This document shows positions 6,456 to 13,432 of a DNA stretch of 25,586 nucleotides, one piece after another. The DNA lies in IMG/VR virus record IMGVR_UViG_3300009431_001185, positions 1 to 25,586 of that record. One strand, given 5' to 3'. The notes beneath the pieces were generated by a model that saw only the letters and a program-made list of their open reading frames with translations, did not search any database and was not told the DNA's origin. Source of the stretch: a virus. The first letter of the stretch is position 1. Every line of letters starts with the position of its first letter. A program made the translations under genes and the position numbers.

Positions 6456-7706
6456 CTACAGGCTGCCGTAGTAGAAATACCGTCCGAAGTAAGACGGAGA
6501 AACCTCCGGCAGCTTCCGCGGCACGTCGGTGAGAACATGCAATGCTGCCTCCACCCACACTGACTCATAGAGCTTGTAGACCTGCATGGCGATCGCATCA
6601 GACTGCCTCTTGTACTCTCGCATGCTCATGACGCGCGCTCTATACCTCTTGTACAGTTTGCCATGTGCTTCATCCAAGGGTCTCCTGCGGTCGTATAGTT
6701 GTCGTGTCGCGGCAGTGGCGGCCCTGAGTGCCTGCCGGCTATAGCGCATGGTGACAGCCGGATCGGTGCTGCCCTTGCTGTAGTGGTGGACAATAACGCT
6801 GTTCAGGCCAGGCAAGGCAGGCCAGCAGCACGCGCGGCTCTCGCCCGGGAGGTACATCTTCACCATTTGGAGGATCACCGCAGGCATCGACAGGCGGTCG
6901 GTGTAGTTCGCCACAGTCTGGTCGTGGTACACGAGGGTGCCCGTGTCAGAGTCGTATTCGCAGGACACCCCCCCGAGCACTCGCTCCTCGGATACCAGAT
7001 GGTCCCATTCGAGGTATGCCCGAAAGAGTCCAAGAGAGTCCGTGCGGTCTGGCAAAGCCCCGCTCAGTTGCACCTCGTAGCCACCGCTCCGGGTGGCGCC
7101 GATCCATATGACCTCCATGTCCATGTTGAAATCGGCCCGATCGTAGAACAGCCAGGCCTTCAAGTGATCGCCCCCACGCTGCTTCATTCGTGCCACCAGC
7201 CATCGCCCCAGGAGTTCGAGTTTGGCCCGTGGCAATGGATCGATGAGGATCCACGCGTAGTAACCACCAGACGCTTGCTGAGGTCCCTTCTCGCGCAGGA
7301 ATTCCATCTTCGGAGGTGTGTACTGATCAGCGTTGTCCGTGCCGACCGAAGGTTGGGCGCCCCGAACGTCCTCGCTTTCCCGAGGTCTGTGAGCGGTGAA
7401 CGTGGCACGAGCAATCAGGAACACGCTTATGAAGATCAGCGTAGCCCCAAAGGCGACAGCAAGCACGCGGGGCCTCCGCCAAGCGGGAACAGCACCGGCA
7501 TCAGGCTCCTCGGCGGGGTCTGGGCTGCGCATCTCCCGCTCCCTGGCTTTCTGCTGGCGACGGGCTTCCTTGGCAGCCAGCTTCTGAATCTTGGACATGG
7601 GAACGTCACACAGGGCGCCGCAGCCAGGACACTGATCCTTGCCGCCGCCGACCGTGTCATCGCTTTCCAGCTTGGCCCCGCATCTCCAACACTTGTATCG
7701 GACCAT
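6456..7706 (-). CDS. Zinc-ribbon, single-span membrane protein
   Basis: A 416-aa protein. The N-terminus is a zinc ribbon with two knuckles, CWRCG and CPGCG, about 17 residues apart. A charged helical linker (KLAAKEARRQQKARERE) follows, then one membrane span (about residues 82-102, VLAVAFGATLIFISVFLI), then a 300-residue domain on the other side of the membrane. That domain has no family I recognise; it includes WILIDPLPRAKLELLGRW and a helical C-terminal third. Start ATG 7706 has AAAGGGTGAG just upstream. Zinc-ribbon plus span architecture is frequent in planctomycete proteins of unknown role. Its promoter is visible at 7763-7791. Confidence 0.82.
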   Translation of the reverse strand: MVRYKCWRCGAKLESDDTVGGGKDQCPGCGALCDVPMSKIQKLAAKEARRQQKAREREMRSPDPAEEPDAGAVPAWRRPRVLAVAFGATLIFISVFLIARATFTAHRPRESEDVRGAQPSVGTDNADQYTPPKMEFLREKGPQQASGGYYAWILIDPLPRAKLELLGRWLVARMKQRGGDHLKAWLFYDRADFNMDMEVIWIGATRSGGYEVQLSGALPDRTDSLGLFRAYLEWDHLVSEERVLGGVSCEYDSDTGTLVYHDQTVANYTDRLSMPAVILQMVKMYLPGESRACCWPALPGLNSVIVHHYSKGSTDPAVTMRYSRQALRAATAATRQLYDRRRPLDEAHGKLYKRYRARVMSMREYKRQSDAIAMQVYKLYESVWVEAALHVLTDVPRKLPEVSPSYFGRYFYYGSL

Positions 7707-7762
7707 CACTCACCCTTTCCCGTTCTTGCCCGGCCCCGGAGGTGCTGTCGGGCACGCACACA

Positions 7763-7791
7763 ATTGTCGAGAGCGTCCCATCCCACGTCAA
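7763..7791 (-). promoter_or_regulatory. Promoter of the zinc-ribbon membrane protein gene
   Basis: On the minus strand TTGACG (7791-7786) and GACAAT (7768-7763) are 17 bp apart. The -10 is identical to that of the TIR gene promoter at 9311-9339. The start codon is about 57 bases downstream. Confidence 0.65.
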
Positions 7792-7875
7792 CAGTGACGG
7801 CCGAAGCGGGCCACCGGGCGCGACAGGAGCGGCCCCAGACCCGTCTGTGCGCCCCGTCGCAGCACCGGCGGCGTA

Positions 7876-8295
7876 TCACTTCCTCGGCACGTAGGCCGTC
7901 GCGTGCCCCTGGCGGATCATCTCGGCGCCGACATCCAGGTCTCCGACGTACACCTTGCACAGCAGCCTCCCGAAGTTGTCTCGCTTGCGAGGCCCGGGGA
8001 ATTCGAGGCGCACCGTCCGGCCGTCGATCAGTTTCGCCAGGGCCGCGGTGGCCACCGGCCCGGCCGGATCGCGACGCTCCGGTGCATTGATCCCGAATAT
8101 GCGGACGCTGGTTTCCTCGCCGTCGTAGGTGACCTTGAACGTGTCCCCGTCCACGACCCGCAGGACCCGGAATTTCCGGGCGGTGATTTCGCGGCAGACG
8201 TGCGGCGATCCCTCTAGCCGTGGCGACTGACCGCAGCCAGCCAGGAGTGAGAGGGCCGCGATGGCGACGACGAGCCTGTCTTGAGAGACTGTCAT
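7876..8295 (-). CDS. Secreted/lipoprotein thermonuclease (SNase-like)
   Basis: A 139-aa protein with a lipoprotein signal peptide (hydrophobic LVVAIAALS then lipobox LLAGC) and a staphylococcal-nuclease domain. The active-site pattern is complete: VVDGDTFKV supplies metal-binding Asp residues, VRIFGINAPE gives the equivalents of SNase Arg35 and Glu43, and DNFGRLL gives the Arg87 equivalent. The family cleaves DNA and RNA with calcium. As a lipoprotein it should act outside the cytoplasm, on the membrane. ATG 8295 has GAAGGGA upstream and is the only start that gives a good signal peptide. It lies 52 bp after the TIR gene on the same strand and is probably co-transcribed. Roles could be nutrition or destroying incoming nucleic acid. 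Confidence 0.92.
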   Translation of the reverse strand: MTVSQDRLVVAIAALSLLAGCGQSPRLEGSPHVCREITARKFRVLRVVDGDTFKVTYDGEETSVRIFGINAPERRDPAGPVATAALAKLIDGRTVRLEFPGPRKRDNFGRLLCKVYVGDLDVGAEMIRQGHATAYVPRK

Positions 8296-8347
8296 GGAAA
8301 CGTCCCTTCGTCTTGCTTCTGCATCGAGACCGCACGCCCCGGCAACA

Positions 8348-9220
8348 CTACTCCCGCCACTCGACAGGGCCAACTGCAAGGGGAAGGGCTTTGAGTATAG
8401 CGCGGAGGGCATCGAGATCGCCCGAGGGTTCCACGCACTTGTACGTCTTCAGCAGATCCGGGATGTCCCCCTGGTTGCCGTTCTCGTCCTTGAACAGCAG
8501 AGGGATGATCCGAAACTGTTCCGGCCTCTCGCGGGCTTCGGCAATGGCGTAGTTGATCTCGGCCGCCAAGTACTTCTCGTCCTTGAAATCGGGCGTGATG
8601 AAGAAGACGGCCGCGCAGGATTCTTTCATCCCTTTCAGTAGAGCCCTCTCCAACTCTTGCCCAGCAGGCATCGCGTCCTCATCAAGCCACGGATCGAAGC
8701 CGAGGGCTCGCAGCGTCTCTGCAAACTCCCGGACGTCGGGCTTGTTCTTGCCCTTGTGGCTAAGGAATACCTTGCGGTGACGGCTCATGAGAACGCCCTC
8801 TCTGGTGATTGCGAATCGGACGAAGGTGTTCTCGCGGAATCGCGGGACTCGGACGACTCCCTCCATCTCCAGTCCGGCCGCGGAGATCGCCTCATCTTCG
8901 CGCTCGATATCGACATCAGGCTCAAGATCGTATTCCCCGCCCAACCAGTCGACCGAGTGGCGCTCATCAAAGAACGAACGCAGGAATTCCAGGTCCACCC
9001 TCCACATGCGTCCCCGACATGCCAGCCAGGGCTCGTCATTGTGTGCAAGGGCATCTTCGACGTGTGCCAAGGCGTCCTTCAACCGTACGCGACCAGACAG
9101 ATTGAACTCAATCGTCACGCTATCTTCGCCACGCATCCACCGGGGTGCGGACCTGCACGTCATGAGTCGCCACCGTGGGGAGGCGCCAATCCGACCGATG
9201 CTCTGTAGCAGGTAATGCAT
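8348..9220 (-). CDS. Protein with C-terminal TIR domain
   Basis: A 290-aa protein. A TIR domain occupies about residues 148-250: strand KVFLSHKGKNK, FAETLRALGFDPWLDE, the ERALLKGMKESCAAVFFITPDF segment, then YLAAEINYA whose Glu221 is the likely catalytic residue for NAD cleavage. The N-terminal 145 residues are an unrecognised, mostly beta-looking domain that could be the sensor (SVTIEFNLSGRVRLKDALAHVEDAL and an acidic EYDLEPDVDIERED stretch). ATG 9220 was chosen because upstream codons are proline-rich and run over the promoter. Bacterial TIR proteins are frequent NADase effectors of anti-phage systems. The trigger is unknown. The downstream thermonuclease gene and the divergent glycine-zipper gene may belong to the same module. 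Confidence 0.85.
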   Translation of the reverse strand: MHYLLQSIGRIGASPRWRLMTCRSAPRWMRGEDSVTIEFNLSGRVRLKDALAHVEDALAHNDEPWLACRGRMWRVDLEFLRSFFDERHSVDWLGGEYDLEPDVDIEREDEAISAAGLEMEGVVRVPRFRENTFVRFAITREGVLMSRHRKVFLSHKGKNKPDVREFAETLRALGFDPWLDEDAMPAGQELERALLKGMKESCAAVFFITPDFKDEKYLAAEINYAIAEARERPEQFRIIPLLFKDENGNQGDIPDLLKTYKCVEPSGDLDALRAILKALPLAVGPVEWRE

Positions 9221-9310
9221 GGTGTCGATCCGCCATTCGGCGTCTGCGGTGGCTGAGGTCGCTGTTGCCCTTTCCCCGGCTCTGATATGACCTGCCGGTA
9301 TCTTCCCACC

Positions 9311-9339
9311 ATTGTCCGGGGCGGGGCGGGGCGTGTCAA
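9311..9339 (-). promoter_or_regulatory. Promoter of the TIR gene
   Basis: TTGACA (9339-9334) and GACAAT (9316-9311) on the minus strand are 17 bp apart; the spacer is a run of CCCCG repeats. It lies back to back with the plus-strand promoter at 9347-9376. Confidence 0.7.
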
Positions 9340-9346
9340 CAGAGGG

Positions 9347-9376
9347 TTGTACTGGCCCCGATCCCAGCCGTACAAT
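9347..9376 (+). promoter_or_regulatory. Promoter of the glycine-zipper gene pair
   Basis: TTGTAC at 9347-9352 and TACAAT at 9371-9376 are separated by 18 bp. The start codon at 9445 follows after a leader of about 60 bases. Its -35 is only 7 bp from that of the divergent TIR promoter. Confidence 0.65.
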
Positions 9377-9444
9377 CCATGGGACACCGCTTGCGGCGGT
9401 CGTGGGCGGGAAGTCAAAATGATGCATTTCAGGGAGTCCGTGGG

Positions 9445-9717
9445 ATGAGCGACAAGAAAGACAACTCTGGTAAGTACGGAGCTTATGCCGCTGGGGCCGG
9501 TGCGGTAGCCGGGGGAACGGCGGCAGTCGCCGGAGTCATGGCGGGCGGGGCCGCAGGCACGGCGGGTGCCGCAGCCTTGACCTCGGGGCTGGCGACAGTC
9601 GGTAGCGTGGTCGGGGGCGGGATGCTGGCTGGAATCGTCGTGGTGGCCGCCGCACCTGTCGCGGGCGGGCTGGGGGCATTCGGTCTCTTCAAGGTGTACA
9701 AGAAGCTGGCGAGTTAA
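9445..9717 (+). CDS. Glycine/alanine-rich two-span membrane peptide
   Basis: A 90-aa, extremely small-residue-rich protein. After a charged start (MSDKKDNSGKYG) come two long hydrophobic stretches (about residues 13-38 and 46-78) full of GxxxG and AxxxG zippers, then a basic tail (KVYKKLAS). Such zippers pack helices tightly and are typical of oligomerising membrane peptides, including pore-formers and bacteriocin-like proteins. ATG 9445 is preceded by AGGGAG. The partner at 9720 starts 2 bp after the stop. It is divergent from the TIR gene and shares its promoter region. A membrane-disrupting effector is a reasonable hypothesis, but no activity can be read directly. Confidence 0.8.
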   Translation: MSDKKDNSGKYGAYAAGAGAVAGGTAAVAGVMAGGAAGTAGAAALTSGLATVGSVVGGGMLAGIVVVAAAPVAGGLGAFGLFKVYKKLAS

Positions 9718-9719
9718 GC

Positions 9720-9932
9720 ATGGGCAGAGTCACACACAGAGCGGTGATGAAGGCGTTTCTTGGGAGGCGTGCACGGGTATCGCACGATTGCCTGTACATA
9801 AGCCTCGGAGGAACGTTGATGGTAGGGGGCAATGTCGTGGCGCGTCATACCGAGAGAGGGATATCTGTGTCAACCCCGAAAGGCCCGTGGACCGCCGAGC
9901 GCCTTGAGGAATTCACGGAACTCTGGCGGTGA
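9720..9932 (+). CDS. Small soluble partner of the glycine-zipper peptide
   Basis: A 70-aa basic protein with no named family. Apparent beta strands (CLYISLGGTLMVGGNVVARH, RGISVSTP) are followed by a C-terminal helix (ERLEEFTELWR), so it is probably a small compact fold. It begins 2 bp after the membrane peptide gene and must be translated by coupling, since no strong ribosome-binding site is seen. The tight pairing suggests an antitoxin, chaperone or regulator of the membrane peptide; this is inference from gene order only. Confidence 0.65.
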   Translation: MGRVTHRAVMKAFLGRRARVSHDCLYISLGGTLMVGGNVVARHTERGISVSTPKGPWTAERLEEFTELWR

Positions 9933-9953
9933 CGGTGACGGGCCTACTCGCCG

Positions 9954-10124
9954 TCAATCGCCGTCTTCGTCCGGGGCCGGGCCCGGCACGACCCCGGATG
10001 CGATCTCCTCGGCCAACTCGCCAACGTCCACTTCGACCTCATCGTCCCGGACCGCCACGATGGCCTCATGGCATAGCGCGTTCAATCCGTCCGGGCCGAC
10101 TTCAATCCTCGCATGCCCTCGCAC
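9954..10124 (-). CDS. Small acidic ORF directly behind the second recombinase
   Basis: A 56-aa frame starts at GTG (10124-10122), 3 bases after the recombinase stop codon, and ends with TGA at 9956-9954. It reads MRGHARIEVGPDGLNALCHEAIV and continues acidic (DDEVEVDVGELAEEIA). Codon use resembles its neighbours, with G/C at most third positions, and the close spacing suggests coupling. No family is recognised. It might be a small regulator of the recombinase. Existence as a gene is plausible, not proven. Confidence 0.45.
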   Translation of the reverse strand: MRGHARIEVGPDGLNALCHEAIVAVRDDEVEVDVGELAEEIASGVVPGPAPDEDGD

Positions 10125-10127
10125 CAG

Positions 10128-10733
10128 CTACTCATCGTAAAGCCCCGTCACACCGTCCTTCATCTCTTCGAACGAGACGTCGGCGTACATGTTGGCCGTG
10201 GTGGCCGGACTGGCGTGGCCGAGTTGCTTCTGGACCTGGCGCAGGTTCTTCGTCTTCCGAAGCAGGTGGGTGGCCAGCGTGTGCCGCGCGCAGTGGATCG
10301 ACAGTTCCTTCGGCAGATCGGCGTCGCGTATGGCGCGTTTCCATATCTGCTGAAGCCCTTGGGCCGTCAGGGGGCCGCGCTTGCCGACGAACAGGGCGTC
10401 GTCCTTTCCAGTGGGCTGGTCAACTGTCGCCTTCCACGCGATGAATTCGGCTAGATGCTCGGCGAACTCAGGGCCAATGGCCAACGTCTCGGTGGTCGGC
10501 TTCTTCCGCTTGAGTCGCTTGACCTTCAGACACGACCTCTTCAGGTCCACGTCGCCGACCTTCAGCGCGGCGATCTCGCTGACTCGCAGGCCGGTTGATA
10601 GAGCCGTATCGACGACGGACCAGGCCAACACGCCCCCGACGCGCCCGGCTTTCAGGTCTCGAACGGCCCTGTTCTCGGTGATCGCCCTGAGCAGTTTCAC
10701 CTCTCGCTCGTCCAGATATCGCTCTCGATCCAT
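10128..10733 (-). CDS. Catalytic-domain-only tyrosine recombinase
   Basis: A 201-aa protein consisting of the catalytic half of a tyrosine recombinase, without the N-terminal core-binding domain. All standard catalytic residues are visible: Arg in TGLRVSE, Lys in the KRLKRKKP hairpin, His and Arg in HCARHTLATHLL, His in QLGHASP and Tyr in ANMYADVS. That makes it an intact, not decayed, short form; such stand-alone proteins are, from memory, common in Planctomycetota. AAAGGGG precedes the ATG closely, and a promoter with consensus -10 lies at 10778-10806. It may act on a different site from the main integrase, help excision, or mark a second smaller mobile unit captured in this element. Confidence 0.9.
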   Translation of the reverse strand: MDRERYLDEREVKLLRAITENRAVRDLKAGRVGGVLAWSVVDTALSTGLRVSEIAALKVGDVDLKRSCLKVKRLKRKKPTTETLAIGPEFAEHLAEFIAWKATVDQPTGKDDALFVGKRGPLTAQGLQQIWKRAIRDADLPKELSIHCARHTLATHLLRKTKNLRQVQKQLGHASPATTANMYADVSFEEMKDGVTGLYDE

Positions 10734-10777
10734 TTCTGTGCCCCTTTATTCAACAGATTATAGACTCGATACAATAG

Positions 10778-10806
10778 ATTATACGCGACAGGAAGCCGTT
10801 TGGCAA
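10778..10806 (-). promoter_or_regulatory. Promoter of the second recombinase
   Basis: On the minus strand TTGCCA (10806-10801) and consensus TATAAT (10783-10778) are 17 bp apart. A second TATAAT at 10762-10757 lies within a directly repeated AGATTATA context. The stretch is markedly AT-rich compared with its surroundings. Confidence 0.72.
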
Positions 10807-10822
10807 TGCCTATTCGATATAT

Positions 10823-10844
10823 TATTGGATAAACATATCCAATA
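10823..10844. promoter_or_regulatory. Perfect palindrome upstream of the second recombinase
   Basis: Arms TATTGGATA and TATCCAATA (9 bp, perfect) are separated by 4 bases, AACA. It lies about 17 bp upstream of the -35 box, in AT-rich DNA. It could be an operator for the nearby XRE protein or a recombinase binding site. Confidence 0.55.
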
Positions 10845-10913
10845 TGGAGGGTTCTGTAGGGCCAGTCATATGGGGGAGTGATGGGCAGAGCGGAAGGTCG
10901 GGAAGGCCGGGGT

Positions 10914-11138
10914 TCAGCCGATTCCCTGGAGAAGCTCCGAGACGGAGACGCCGAAGGCGCGGGCCAGGCGGCGCAGGTTCAGAGCGGCGAGGTTCCGTCT
11001 GCCCCCTTCCAGCGTACCGATGTACGTACGATGCAGACCGCTGCGGCGAGCAAGCTCCTCTTGGGTCCAGTTCCGTGCGGCGCGAAGCTCCCGGATTCTG
11101 CGACCAATGGACCGAAGGTATTGTTCGTCACTTGCCAT
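10914..11138 (-). CDS. XRE-family regulator beside the second recombinase
   Basis: A 74-aa protein that is a complete XRE/Cro DNA-binding domain. IGRRIRELRAARNWTQEELARRSGLH forms helices 1-3, TYIGTLEGGRRNLAALNLRRLARAFG the rest, and VSELLQGIG closes it. It probably acts as a dimer on short palindromes. Its start codon lies inside a perfect 7-bp-arm palindrome (11131-11150), a natural site for self-repression. It is transcribed toward the recombinase, 180 bp upstream of it, and may control that gene through the palindrome at 10823-10844. Confidence 0.9.
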   Translation of the reverse strand: MASDEQYLRSIGRRIRELRAARNWTQEELARRSGLHRTYIGTLEGGRRNLAALNLRRLARAFGVSVSELLQGIG

Positions 11139-11150
11139 TGCATTGGCAAG
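11131..11150. promoter_or_regulatory. Palindrome over the XRE start codon, possible operator
   Basis: CTTGCCA (11131-11137) and TGGCAAG (11144-11150) are perfect inverted arms around 6 bases. The XRE start codon (11138-11136) overlaps it, as expected for autoregulation. Confidence 0.5.
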
Positions 11151-11282
11151 CTACCCCGTGCATACTATCGGTAACACAGAATCGGAGTAACAATCGATGA
11201 GGCTGTGTGAGTGTATGCAAGGGCCTCGCCAACTACGGACGACAACGGCGGGCCAGCATTGGTGGTGTCGAGATCGAAGAGA

Positions 11283-11397
11283 CTGGCATGGCATTTCGTG
11301 GCCGGGGAAAGGATGAGACATGACGCGTTACCTGATGCGAGTTGGCTGCGTGCTGCTCGTAGCCATGACGCTGTTCCCGCCGCATGAGGGCGTATGC
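11283..11397 (+). repeat. Shared leader plus N-terminal coding module, copy 2
   Basis: This matches 5739-5845: CTGGCATGGCATTTCGTGG before the start codon, then codons for MTRY, GCVL, AM, FPP and GV at corresponding places. The similarity covers untranslated and coding DNA and stops where the two proteins become different. Confidence 0.55.
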
Positions 11398-12855
11398 GTT
11401 CGTGCAGATGACACGGAAGACGGTACTGGCAGTTCCGAAGACCGTCCGCAGGGGATGTCGGCCAAAGAACTCTTCGCAAAGGCTTCGCCAGCCGTTGTGC
11501 GGGTCGTTGCCTACGGGAAGGACGGCAAGCCGGTCGCCTTGGGCTCTGGTGCTTTCGTCTCGGCTGACGGGAAGGTCGTAACGAATCATCACGTCATCAA
11601 GGACGCCAAGGCGGTGAATGTTGTCCTATCCACCAACGCGAGTCTCCGGGTCCACAAGATACTCGCCCAAGACATCGCGGCTGACTTGGCGCTGCTTCAG
11701 ACGACCGGGCAGAAGGTCGCGTTTCTGCCCTTGGCAAAGGTTGTGCCTGCTATCGGCACACGGGTGTACGCCATCGGCAACCCCCAGGGCCTGACCAACA
11801 CCATCAGCGAAGGAATCATCAGCGGCGTCAGGAAGCTCAAAGAGATCGACTTCATACAGACGACAGCACCCATCAGCAAGGGATCGAGCGGCGGGCCGCT
11901 CCTGACAACAGCAGGGGAGATCATTGGCGTTACGACGTTCATGCATACTGGAGGTCAGAATCTCAACTTCGCGTCGCCCCTCGATCGGATCAGGCGCCTC
12001 TTGAGTGGAAAGGGAAGTGAGAGACTGCTCGGTAACACTCCAGTTCCGCACAAGCCTCCCGCGCAGGTTAAGACCTATCCATCTGTCGCCGCCGTCGCCC
12101 GAGACGCACCGAAGGGGACGGTGACCAATCTTCCTTTGGGCAGCATTAGCGAGGATGCGGGCAGGGTAATGTCAAGAAAGCTACTCGACAAATGGATCAA
12201 AGAAGAGCTCATCGGCCACAAACTGCGATTGCAGAGCGTTACGTGGGACAAGCCCGAGGTTAAGGAACCCCGCTCGAGTTCGGACACCTTGCGCATCCGC
12301 GCATACTGTAAGGAGAGATTCAGCGGCTACACTCTCTATATCACGGTATATGGATTCTTCGAGGCCTACACTCGCCCAGACAGGGTTTCCAAGGCCAAGT
12401 CGCTGCTATCTCGCAGGCCAGGAAGTCGGGTGAGCATCGACGGGCGCATCGAAGGGGCCCATTTCAGCGAGGGGAGCGGTTCAATACGCCTGTGCGCCAA
12501 GTACGGAGTCACACGAGGGTCAACGACGGTGGAGATTCGGCCAAACCACTATGGGTCGCGTGTTCCCGAGTTCACAGACAGAAGAGGCGTCAATGTCTAT
12601 ATCTGGTTGGATGACTGGAATGTGCCAGCAGCACCGGCCCGCCGAACTGTGGACAAGCCAGTGCTGCCGAAGCCGAAGCCGCCACGCGAACTGACGCCGG
12701 AGGAACAGGCCAAGGGCAAGCTCAGTATTGCGCAGTCCTACCACCAGGCTGGCTTGAAGGACAAGGCCCGTAAGATCCTCGAATCCATCCTTGCCGACTA
12801 TCCCGAGACGCCGGCCGCGAAGAAGGCCAAGGAAGAACTGAAGCGTCTGGAGTAG
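11320..12855 (+). CDS. Secreted HtrA/DegP-like trypsin-fold protease with C-terminal helical repeat
   Basis: A 511-aa protein with a signal-like N-terminus (GCVLLVAMTLFPP) and a trypsin-fold protease domain of HtrA type at about residues 50-225. The catalytic triad is visible: His in VTNHHVI, Asp in IAADLALLQ and Ser in ISKGSSGGPLL. The substrate pocket strand (GQNLNFASP) is also typical. No PDZ domain is evident. Instead a 200-residue unrecognised, beta-looking region follows, then a proline-rich linker (KPVLPKPKPP) and a TPR-like helical pair near the end (KLSIAQSYHQAGLKDKARKILESILADYPETPAAKKAKEE). It probably works in the periplasm on misfolded or foreign proteins. Its leader and first 22 codons resemble those of the 5778 gene. 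Confidence 0.9.
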   Translation: MTRYLMRVGCVLLVAMTLFPPHEGVCVRADDTEDGTGSSEDRPQGMSAKELFAKASPAVVRVVAYGKDGKPVALGSGAFVSADGKVVTNHHVIKDAKAVNVVLSTNASLRVHKILAQDIAADLALLQTTGQKVAFLPLAKVVPAIGTRVYAIGNPQGLTNTISEGIISGVRKLKEIDFIQTTAPISKGSSGGPLLTTAGEIIGVTTFMHTGGQNLNFASPLDRIRRLLSGKGSERLLGNTPVPHKPPAQVKTYPSVAAVARDAPKGTVTNLPLGSISEDAGRVMSRKLLDKWIKEELIGHKLRLQSVTWDKPEVKEPRSSSDTLRIRAYCKERFSGYTLYITVYGFFEAYTRPDRVSKAKSLLSRRPGSRVSIDGRIEGAHFSEGSGSIRLCAKYGVTRGSTTVEIRPNHYGSRVPEFTDRRGVNVYIWLDDWNVPAAPARRTVDKPVLPKPKPPRELTPEEQAKGKLSIAQSYHQAGLKDKARKILESILADYPETPAAKKAKEELKRLE

Positions 12856-12976
12856 CCGATGAAACCGATCCTGCCCCTCAGGTGCTTGACGTGGCGAGCA
12901 AGATGACTGGCAGGACCGTCAAGGCTGATGATTCGGTCGGCCGAGACGGACGTATAATCTGATGAGGAGACAGAAC

Positions 12977-13297
12977 ATGGACGCGAACGACGCGATGTGC
13001 GGGATGCTGGCCGACAAGGGCTCCGCCGAGATGAAGCGGCTGTTGAACAGCAACCGGGCGAGGCAGGAGTATCGCCGGGAGTACCTGAGGGCCGAGGACC
13101 CGTACGCGGAACTGGACAGCCAGGAGGCCGCCGAGCTGGCGTCGGTGAGCGTGAGCCGGATGGAGGCCGCAGCGAAGACGTACTTCAACCTTCCCCCGAA
13201 GCACCAGGAGAAGGTCAAGGCACTCCTGAAGGAGAGCGAGGGGAATCCCAGCGAGTTCGAGGAGGAGTTGGAGCCGTACGAAACCTTCCCGGTCTGA
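12977..13297 (+). CDS. Hypothetical small charged protein
   Basis: A 106-aa charged, helical, cytoplasmic protein with no family I recognise. It contains ELDSQEAAELASVSVSRMEAAAKTYF and ends in an acidic tail (EFEEELEPYE). I chose ATG 12977, with GAGGAG 7 bases upstream, over ATG 12962, because a TATAAT at 12953-12958 would put transcription start near 12965. A -35 box is not clear. It sits between the HtrA-like gene and the restriction operon but has its own promoter, as has hsdR, so it is probably an independent unit. Confidence 0.7.
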   Translation: MDANDAMCGMLADKGSAEMKRLLNSNRARQEYRREYLRAEDPYAELDSQEAAELASVSVSRMEAAAKTYFNLPPKHQEKVKALLKESEGNPSEFEEELEPYETFPV

Positions 13298-13364
13298 ACC
13301 ACATCATTCAGCCTGAAGAGGCTTGCTGGCCGGGCTATCGTGAACCCGTGTTCCGGCGCGGCAC

Positions 13365-13393
13365 TTGTCCTCGCCGATCGCGCGCCGTACAAT
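13365..13393 (+). promoter_or_regulatory. Promoter of the hsdR-hsdS-RT-cyclase-hsdM operon
   Basis: TTGTCC at 13365-13370 and TACAAT at 13388-13393 are separated by 17 bp. The preferred hsdR start codon at 13433 lies about 40 bases downstream. Confidence 0.7.
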
Positions 13394-13432
13394 CCTGGTC
13401 GCGCAAGGTAATTGTCACCGGGAACACCTGTT

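Noticed and set aside
6699-8090. A 463-codon plus-strand frame
   Set aside because: It runs opposite the zinc-ribbon membrane protein and thermonuclease genes, both of which have clear domains and starts.
8348-9220. The TIR protein as Pycsar effector of the cyclase-fold protein at 19630
   Set aside because: The genes are more than 10 kb apart in separate operons, and I see no cyclic-nucleotide-binding motif in the TIR protein's N-terminal domain.
9929-10444. A 171-codon plus-strand frame after the small partner gene
   Set aside because: It overlaps the intact second recombinase on the other strand and is arginine/proline-rich without a domain.
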